Below are positions 55,755 to 64,000 of a stretch of DNA of 64,000 nucleotides, one piece after another (the first letter of the stretch is position 1; every line of letters begins with the position of its first letter). Source of the DNA: Hypericum androsaemum (Eukaryota; Streptophyta; Magnoliopsida; Malpighiales; Hypericaceae). Position numbers and translations under genes: made by a program. The DNA is taken from the NCBI GenBank assembly GCA_963995505.1, contig OZ023180.1:15390689-15454688 (forward strand), in the 5' to 3' direction. The notes beneath the pieces were generated by a model. It was not told the DNA's origin and searched no databases. It saw only the letters and a list, made by a program, of their open reading frames with translations.

Positions 55755-58700
55755 ATGAAGGGCGGCGGTTACCTTCTCCTCCTCCTCGTAATCGCGGCGG
55801 TTATAGCAACGGAGGCGCTTCCGGTGTCCGCTAATTTCTTCGAGCCGTTCAACGTCACCTACGACCACCGCGCTCTCGTCGTCGATGGCCAGCGCCGTAT
55901 CCTCATCTCCGCCGGGATTCACTACCCTCGCGCCACCCCGGAGGTTTCTTTTTTCCTTTCCTTTTTTCTCGCTCAGAGATTTAGTATCCCAGCCAGGCCA
56001 GGAGTAGTAATCGCGCTGTATATAATAAGCTTCCTCTCAGTAGTTGGAAGGTTTGATGAAGCTTGATCCTCACTAAAGCTAACATTTAGGCTCTGTTTGT
56101 TTTGCTCGGAAATATTTTTCGGAGAGAATACCACATCGGAAGGAAGTTGCAACTTGCAAGTGTGTTGGACCTGTTTTTATAAGCGTAGAAGATCTACCTA
56201 TTAAATAGGATAGGGAAAAAGTCAGGTATATATGGCTTTGTAAGCAAGCCATGTTTTGCCAAAAGGAGAGTGTACAAATTCGGGTAAAAAATTTATCTTA
56301 AAAAAAAAAACCAAGCTATGTTTTGCAGTGTCTCTATCTCAACGGTGTAGTTAGAATGAGAGAGGTGTTGCACGGTTTTGCGCCTGTCAGTTTGTAGGGT
56401 TCATCCTGCAGAATGTGCGCCTTTTGAGTTTACGTTTTCTGGAGAAGCCCTTTGGTGTACATCCAATGAAAAATGGCTGATAAAAAACTAAGGCCAGGTG
56501 TGGTTTCATGCTCTGGGGGTGGTTTTGTTAGGAAGTGAAGCCGAACCATCTCACAGACTTGCTAATAATTTAATCTTCTTAGAATCAGATGCTTGGTTTG
56601 TTTCTGGTAGGTGGACAGACTTGATTGCTGATTACCACTATATTTATGTTGTTTATGCCAGATGTGGCCTGATCTGATTGAAAAGAGCAAAAGAGGTGGG
56701 GTAGATGTAATCCAAACCTATGTATTTTGGAATGGGCATGAACCGATTAGAGGACAGGTAAGTATCTGTTTAAACACTATTCATCGTTTGGTTGATGCTC
56801 TTGTGTTGTAACTGCCATCCCTCTGCCTTTTCAGTATAATTTTGAGGGGCAATATGATATTGTCAAGTTTGTGAAGCTGGTTGCAGCCAGTGGACTTTAT
56901 CTTCATCTCCGGATAGGTCCTTACGTTTGTGCAGAGTGGAACTTTGGGTCTGGGCTCTTCTCGCCATTCTCTACATCCATTTTCCATTGTTATTGCACCT
57001 TTTTTTTCTCTGGTTTGTGGCCGATTTCAGTCAGAAATATTACTCAGGGGAATAAAGACTCTGCTTGTTGATCACGTCAATAATAAATTCATTTTGTGTT
57101 TTTCTATTCTGGTGCTTTCCTGGTATGGATCATTTGATTTCTGGTGTGAACCTGGAGTGATTATGCTTGTGTTAATGGTTCAGGATACTCTGGCTATTTT
57201 TGCCATTCTATTGCGTCTGTTGGTTCATTACATTACTGACATCTTTCCCCCGATAGCTCTATGATGTGTGGAATTGTTGATTGGAATTTTGCAGTGGGTT
57301 CCCTGTGTGGTTGCGAGATGTCCCAGGCATAGAATTTAGAACTGACAATGCCCCATTCAAGGTATGCACAAGTGGGTATTTATGGCTTCTATGATGTTGA
57401 TCATCTCAACATTTTTACTTGTGTCTAATCATCTCGTAGACTTTATCTGTGATATTGGACCCTAATGCTTGAAACCCGGACATTTTTTGTTGGCATTACT
57501 GCTACATTCACTTTTTTATAATTTTTTTGCATGGATGATACCTATGAGGTTTTACTTATTTACTTGAGAAATGATCTCTACTTAGAACTGTTCTTGGCTT
57601 TCACTTCTTGCTGAAGGTTGTCATTTGATCTTAAATTAGTTTTAAGTAGTAGTACTGGTAGTATCTTCAGGCAGTATGTGAACAACATATGTCAAGTCCA
57701 CATTCTTTGGGTTTTCTAGGTCATAAAAGTTTTCCACTGATGAGGATAACATATGTGGTGCACCATCTCTGCAGGAAGAGATGGAGCGGTTTGTTAGAAA
57801 GATAGTGGATTTGATGAGAGAAGAAATGCTCCTCTCTTGGCAAGGTGGTCCTATCATCCTATTGCAGGTATCTATTCTTGAATGCTACTTGCAAACAATT
57901 TCACTGGAAGGTGTGGACCAGCCTTAGGACAGCAGTTACCATAATTATGGTAAAATTATAAATCGGGCTTTCTCATTTTGTTGCACCTATGCCATCTTGT
58001 GGGATACAAAGATAGTAAAACAATTTGTTGATATGCTTCCCTAGAATTCCTTTGAGTGAGTATCAATTAGCATGCCATTCTCTTGTTGCATGAAATTATG
58101 CGACTCTAGTGAAAAGAGGCCTTGTCTCTGCTATTTGAAAATGTGTCCGGATCTAAACCCACTCCAGTTGTCGATGGCTGTTATGCAATCTAGGGGTTGG
58201 GGAGTTTGTACAAGATCTATTTGTCTGGTAGTCCATGCAGTGAATTGTGGGTGTTAATGTTTCTTCGAATCTTGAAAACTTTTAACAGATAGAAAATGAA
58301 TATGGAGATGTTGAAGGCTCTTATGGTAAAGGGGGCAAGGAGTATGTAAAATGGGCTGCAAATATGGCTCTGGGACTTGGTGCAGGAGTTCCATGGGTGA
58401 TGTGCAAGCAGACTGATGCCGCAGAAGATATAGTAAGTCCTCTATATCATAATGCCTTACTCATCGTTATGTTTCAGGGACACTGAATATTAAAAATTCT
58501 CATTTGATACCAAGGATGTTACCTTTTGCGTTATTTTCCTGCAGATTGATGCCTGCAATGGATACTATTGTGATGGATTTAGGCCAAATTCCCATAATAA
58601 ACCAATATTTTGGACAGAGAACTGGGATGGATGGTAGGTAAATGGGCTTTTGACTATGAGTTTCAGTTTATTCCACACTTTTAATTCAAAGTACCCAACT

Positions 58701-61700
58701 TTTAATGTTGTTCAATTTTTCCCTAAATATCCATCATCCCTGATCCAATTTCCCTCATATGCACTTAGTTACCCCAACTCTTATTTAATGACTCTCCTCC
58801 TTGTTTCTGATAATGTCAGTTTATGGTTTAATGGTACCTCCTTTTTTATGTTACTCAAATAGGGAGAACAGGAGCTAATTAACCTCTACCTTCCATAGTT
58901 CTGTCAGCCATAGTGCCCATAGTCATCCGACTCTTTTTCTATTATCATGTCTTTGTTCTGTTTTCCTGTTAGTCTTTACTGTTACAATGCTTTGAGTTGC
59001 TTATGCCAAAGTAATGAAGACTGGAAGAAATCTAAAACAAACTACTTGAAATATTTTCTAATAAATTGTAGTTCCGAGTCTATTCGGATTTTTTCTTGAC
59101 CTGCACTTACTTTCCATTTAACATGAAGTTTCTTTTCAAATTCTGTTCCCATTCTTCTTTCCCAATTCAAAATTGTACTCACAATGCTGCTTTCAGCTGA
59201 TTGATATTTGGCTTTTTGAGTTTTGTAGGTATACAACATGGGGTGGAAGATTGCCTCATAGGCCGGCAGAAGACCTTGCCTTTGCTGTTGCACGCTTTTT
59301 TCAGCGTGGAGGGAGCTTTCAGAACTATTACATGGTACAGTACCAAAGCAATTTTGGTTCAGATTCAACAGAGCATGCCATGATATTCAGCTTTGGTAGT
59401 TGATGTGAAAGAAGCAATATAGTTATCCAATTACCCAACATTCTAAACTTAAAAGATTAAGATTACTCTCAGCGTACTGTGCCCCTGTCTGTTCGGACAT
59501 TGACTTCTGAATCTGTCTTGTTAAGCTCTCTACGTTGAACCGACTTATAGTGCGTTAGATCGGTAAGGATGATTCTGGTATTTTGTTAACCGACCTTAAG
59601 GGAGCTTTCAAACAGAATTTTATTCTATTTTGCCCATATCCCCTTGGCTTGATTATGGTTCTTGGTGGTTTTAATCTGTAAGGATGACTTGGTTGGGCAT
59701 TGGTCTAATTTAAATGAGAAGGGGAGCAATTGGCATTTAAAATATTGAACAACAGAATGACTGAAGCTGCACAAGTTGCACCACCATTACTCCCTCTTGT
59801 CCAGAATGTAATTTCTCTTTAATTTTTGTGCTCATCGATTGCAGTACTTTGGTGGAACAAACTTTGGTCGGACTTCTGGCGGTCCTTTCTATGTCACCAG
59901 TTATGATTATGATGCTCCAATTGATGAATATGGTAAGGAAAAATTGTTGGAGCTAAAAAAGTGCCTTGATTAACCAGAAGTTTGTAGTATAAAAGATGTG
60001 TGTTTTTATTGCTTCTTTCCTTGTTCTTGCTGTAGGTTTACTGAGTCAGCCAAAGTGGGGACATTTGAAAATTTTGCATGAAGCTATTAAGCTTTGCGAA
60101 CCAGCACTTGTTGCTGCAGATTCTCCACTTTACATAAAATTGGGTCCAAAACAGGAGGTTGGTATCAGTTTTACTTCATTCCGATGAAGTCTTTCAGTCT
60201 TATTTGACTCCTGTTGTGACTTTTTCAGGCACATGTTTACAATGCCAGCAATGGGAAGTGTTCTGGATTTCTTGCAAATATTGATGAGAGGAATGCTGCC
60301 ATTCTCACTTTCAGTGGTCGACAATACACTTTGCCCCCGTGGTCAGTGAGTGTACTTCCAGATTGCGGGAATGTGGTGTTTAACACAGCAAAGGTTTGGT
60401 TCCAATATACTAACTGGTTCAGAGTACCGAAGACTTTAAAGCTGTAGAATAATCCAGTAGTAACTTGGAAGTTGAAAACTGTATTTCCTTTTATTTTTCT
60501 GTGTCATGCTTAAATATAAAATGTGTGTGTGTGTGTCTAAATAGATAACACATGTGCTCTCGGATAAGCTCAACTGAAAAAGAGAATGATGAACTCATAA
60601 AGTTTCAAGAAAATAACTGCTTACAGAGAATGAATGGCCTTTTGCTTCAAATTTCTAAGGTCTTCTAATGGATTCTGTTCCACTCAAAAAATGGTTGTAC
60701 ATGATATTTTGATGTGTTGTTTGCTACGACACCTAAATATCTGATTGCAAATTCATATTGGGGAATTCAATAAATTATGGGTGTTGGATGTGGTGGTACT
60801 GATTCTTCATTCTTATAGGCATGTCGAGAATATACTTGCTTGTATGGTCTCTAAATCATGGGCATGAACAATTTGGTGTTCATGACATATATAATAGAAA
60901 GGTATTTTATGTTCCTTGGCTAGCCTCCGGAAACTTCAAACCACATCTGAGATCCTTACATGGTTGTTTGTGTTGAAGGCTTGAGGTCTTGCTGTTTATT
61001 TGAAATTCAATTTTGTTTAAATTGAAAATTTGAAGAGTTTAAGCATGGATTAACACCTTTTTGTACTATTTTTCTTCTTTCATGTCGTCTCATGTTTCAT
61101 GCTTTATAAATTTGCTCCCATTTATATCGCCTTTGTTTGTTTAAATTATTAAAACAGGTTTCTGCTCAAACTTCAGTCAAAGCAGCAAAACCGTCTATTC
61201 CTCTGGCTCCTTATACTTCTAATCTAGAACAGCTTAAGCAAGAGAATGGTTCTGCTCTTTCAACTACCTGGATGACTCTACAGGAGCCCATTAAGATTTG
61301 GAGTAATCAAAATTTCACTGTGGAAGGATTGATGGAGCATTTAAAAGTGACAAAAGATCAATCTGACTATCTATGGTACTTCACCAGGTGCATAATTACT
61401 CATTTTCATTTGTTAAAAGACCATTATACTTCTAAGGGTGTGCGAAAGTGATTAAGAAAAGTAGAATCAACGATGATAATGTTGGAGAATCCCACATCGG
61501 AAGTGGAAGGTTGTAGGGCCCAATTTATTAGTGTGGAAAATTCACCTACTCATTGCCTTTGAGTTGAATATGGAAATTCTAACATGGTATAAGAGTCTGT
61601 GGCCCCATGTTCTTCCACAACCCCCCTTCAAAAGCACGAGAGGTATTGTCAAGCCTATGCAAACTTCAGCCCGATGGATTTCCTTTGAGAGGGCGTGTTG

Positions 61701-63680
61701 GAGAGAATCCCACACCAGAAGTTGCAAGTGTGGTGGACTTGTTTATAAGTGTGGAAAATCCAGCTTGCATCTTGTAATCTTGCAGAAATGAGGTGTCATT
61801 GTTCTGGTTCCTATATTTATTTTGTTTCACATACTTTGGATGGTAGAATACATGTTTCTGATGATGACGTCGCTTTCTGGGAGGAAAACAAAGTGAAGCC
61901 TACAGTGATGATGGATAGCATGCGTGACGTGTTGCATCTTTTCATTAATGGCCACCTTTCAGGTAATAACGCAGGATAGTTATCTCCATATCGCTGGGCT
62001 AGTTTCGTAGTGGGTGGATTCTTTTTTGCCAATAATGTGGGTGGATTCGGTTAGGGTGATATGGGAACAGTCCTACAGTGATTAAGTCGCCAATACATGT
62101 TACACAACCCGAATTGCTGATGCCAACTTAGTATTGTTTTTGTATTAAGTCCCCTGTTGCGAACTTGGAACACGACTTCTACTAAAGAATCACATATTTG
62201 GCCTCATGCATGTAGAAGTGTGCAGCTTCTTGTTCTCCTGATTGTTCACCATCCTAAAGTAACCTTACACTGTTATTTTGGGAGTTCAGGTAGCATCATC
62301 GGCCGTTGGGTCAAGGTTGTCCAGCCAGTCCAGTTTCAGAAAGGATTTAATGATTTGGTGCTTTTGTCTGAAACAGTGGGTTTGCAGGTAAAAGCTCAGA
62401 CTGAATCTTATCTTCCAAATTTTCGTAATTTCTGCCCAGCTTCTATTAAAACTTTTTTCCTGTGGTTTGATTCACAACTTGGTGGCTTTGAGTAATTTTA
62501 AAGGTTACTTGATCCAATTATTTTTGTTGATGGGAGATGGATGATATGGCTGAACAAGTTATTAATGAGCATTGTTTCTGTCTGCACATGTATATGAAAT
62601 GAATAGTTGTCGTCGGTAATGAGCATTGACACTGGATTACATAAAAGAATGCAGGCAGCTGCTGAACACGTCTGTCAACAGTCTGAACCATGCCCAAGAA
62701 ATTTCTTAAACGTTTTCCTTAAATATCCCTTAAAGTTTCTGTTAACTTCAAAGTCATGCAAAAATAATAATGTGTTTTACCATGCATGGACAAGTTATTG
62801 TGTGCTACCTGTCTTTATAATTTGAATAAATAATTGCAGAACTACGGTGCCTTCTTAGAAAGAGATGGAGGAGGTTTTAGAGGCTCAACTACACTTAATG
62901 GATTTAAAGATGGAGATATAGATCTCTCAACATTACCATGGACATACCAGGTATCTCCATGAAGGTTTTTTTTTTGGCTTTCATGTTCAAGAAGCATTTT
63001 CCATTCTTCAGTCATGGGCGTTTCTGGCAATTTATGTATTCTAACTTCTTGGAGGAAGTAAATCATTATACACTTGAGTAGTGCTAGTTAGACAAGATAA
63101 GGGATGGTAATACAATGTAAATTTTATTTTTATTTCTACTGCATATGATGCAATTTTCAATTGTTACAACTTCTCCACACTTACTAATGCTACTATCTGA
63201 AATGTATTTTTTGGAAGTACTTTTGTTTGTCGTGGCATAATTACATGTACTTCGATTGGATTAACTGAGCTGGTTTGATGGGTGACTTTCTATGCATACT
63301 GCTGCTTGTCATTTACAATGGAAATAATAGGCTACCCGTTATTGTTGGTTGACTTTGGTTTTGGAAGGGGCTGTGTGTGTGTGTGTGGGCTGCTTGGGTC
63401 AAACAACAAGGCAGACTAGCTTTTCTGCTGAAGCAGTTAAAGCCTTGGCTTGACTCATTTTCCTTTAGATCTGTCGCATTCAAATTTAGTTAATGTGGTT
63501 TTTCAGTTATCTCAAGTTTACCTTCTCTGCAGTGCGGTTCTTCACTAAACTCCTTTGTTGCATCTTTAGGTTGGGCTTAAAGGGGAGGTACTGAAAATTT
63601 ACAGTCCAGATCATACAGAGATGGCCGAATGGACAAACTTAACTCTGGATGCTTTGCCTTCCACTCTTACATGGTACAAG
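55755..63680 (+). CDS. BGAL9: Beta-galactosidase (GH35), BGAL9-like, 3' end outside window
   Basis: Sixteen coding exons join in frame (646 residues): 55755-55943, 56662-56757, 56835-56947, 57295-57361, 57775-57867, 58289-58432, 58545-58633, 59229-59334, 59845-59932, 60036-60157, 60229-60393, 61158-61387, 61847-61962, 62290-62387, 62840-62950 and 63570-63680. The next exon lies beyond 64000. The protein starts with a signal peptide ([20 protein letters not shown]), then the GH35 barrel: [14 protein letters not shown] holds the acid/base Glu and FWTENWDGW the nucleophile. [20 protein letters not shown] and [20 protein letters not shown] closely fit BGAL9. It acts in the secretory path or cell wall, removing galactose from wall polysaccharides. 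No stops or frameshifts were seen. About 240 residues are missing, assuming the usual length near 890. Confidence 0.93.
56125..56215 (+). repeat. TRIM LTR-like fragment in beta-galactosidase intron 1
   Basis: CCACATCGGAAGGAAGTTGC, followed by AAGTGTGTTGGACCTG and TTATAAG, is the same as part of the repeat at 61480-61790 in intron 12, so two introns of one gene hold pieces of one repeat family. Confidence 0.55.
61480..61790 (+). mobile_element. TRIM-type miniature LTR retrotransposon in beta-galactosidase intron 12
   Basis: A 105-bp LTR (61480-61584) begins TGTTGGAGAATCCCACATCG and ends TTCTAACA. A primer-binding-like TGGTATAAGAG follows directly (61585). After about 110 bp and a purine-rich tract (TTTGAGAGGGCG) comes a second, diverged LTR start, TGTTGGAGAGAATCCCACAC (61696), whose end is worn. 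There is no coding capacity. This layout is that of a TRIM. It sits between exons 12 and 13 and does not alter the coding frame. Confidence 0.65.
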
Positions 63681-64000
63681 GTAAAAGTTACAAGTTGATG
63701 GACTTAAATCTGGTACAAGCATTCTTGAATTGCAGTTAACATTTGTCTCCGTTCTATGTTTGACGAAAAATGACCCGTGTGATTCTTTAATCATATCTGT
63801 ACCAGTTGCACTGAAATACTGGAAGAGAATGAATCTTATGAGAGATTAAGATATTACCTTAGGGTACTTTCTTAAGAAAAGATATTACCTTATGGTCTGA
63901 CTACACGGTAACCCAGTCCACTCATATTGGACTTGCACTATGTTTCATTGCAACACAATTATGGGCAGTCGCTTCCAAATTTGCGCGAAAGAAGATTTTC
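63681..64000. other. Start of intron 16 of the beta-galactosidase gene
   Basis: It follows the donor GTAAAAG after TWYK. No further exon is visible before the window ends. Confidence 0.7.

Noticed and set aside
61480..61790. Cassandra-type TRIM with 5S rRNA
   Set aside because: The LTR contains no 5S-like sequence.

Overview
This is plant nuclear DNA, most likely from a eudicot. The genes have GT-AG introns, the protein families are plant-specific or plant-typical (a chloroplast J-protein, an IRR-type SR protein, a NIPA magnesium transporter, a PHT1 phosphate transporter and a GH35 beta-galactosidase), the intergenic DNA is AT-rich, and plant transposons (MULEs, Copia LTR elements, a LINE, TRIMs) are nested throughout. 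The species cannot be named from the sequence alone.

Host genes, left to right: (1) a two-exon plastid J-domain co-chaperone resembling DnaJ20, minus strand, 822-1619; (2) a four-exon filamin-repeat/CCCH/RRM/RS-domain RNA-binding protein resembling Arabidopsis IRR, minus strand, 10244-14278; (3) an eight-exon NIPA/DUF803 magnesium transporter, plus strand, 34488-37059; (4) a two-exon PHT1 phosphate transporter, plus strand, 43775-45526, with a P1BS phosphate-starvation element upstream; (5) the first 16 coding exons of a BGAL9-like beta-galactosidase, plus strand, from 55755, cut off by the window end. A broken RING-H2 (ATL-type) ubiquitin-ligase gene lies at 18178-18833. These genes are unrelated housekeeping or nutrition genes and form no operon-like unit.

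Most of the remaining sequence is mobile. The central feature is a 10.4 kb Mutator-like element (19984-30346). It is flanked by a 9-bp direct repeat (GAGTTACGG) and carries hairpin-containing terminal inverted repeats. Inside are two convergent genes: a plus-strand Ulp1/C48-type protease and a minus-strand FAR1/MULE/SWIM transposase. Both are broken by in-frame stops. Its introns and intergenic space are packed with a roughly 22-bp motif (core GATATTGGTTTGCATGTG), which lies in the sense orientation of whichever gene contains it. A 2.9 kb element without transposase at 4250-7155 has the same arrays with the same mirror-image layout.

Other elements are: two long-TIR MULE-like elements (14452-16322, carrying broken GRF zinc-finger and PB1-like genes; and about 31108-32600, with a GC-rich apparently captured core); a second family of long-TIR elements (2062-2930, 38139-41270 and a lone end near 19045); a gag-only Copia element (38712-40669) nested in the 38139 element; a 6.46 kb Copia element (48837-55294) with a perfect 5-bp target duplication, an extra ORF before gag, six G-boxes in its 5' LTR and a reverse-transcriptase domain cleanly deleted in frame; a LINE 3' remnant; SINE-like remnants; and a TRIM element in a beta-galactosidase intron.
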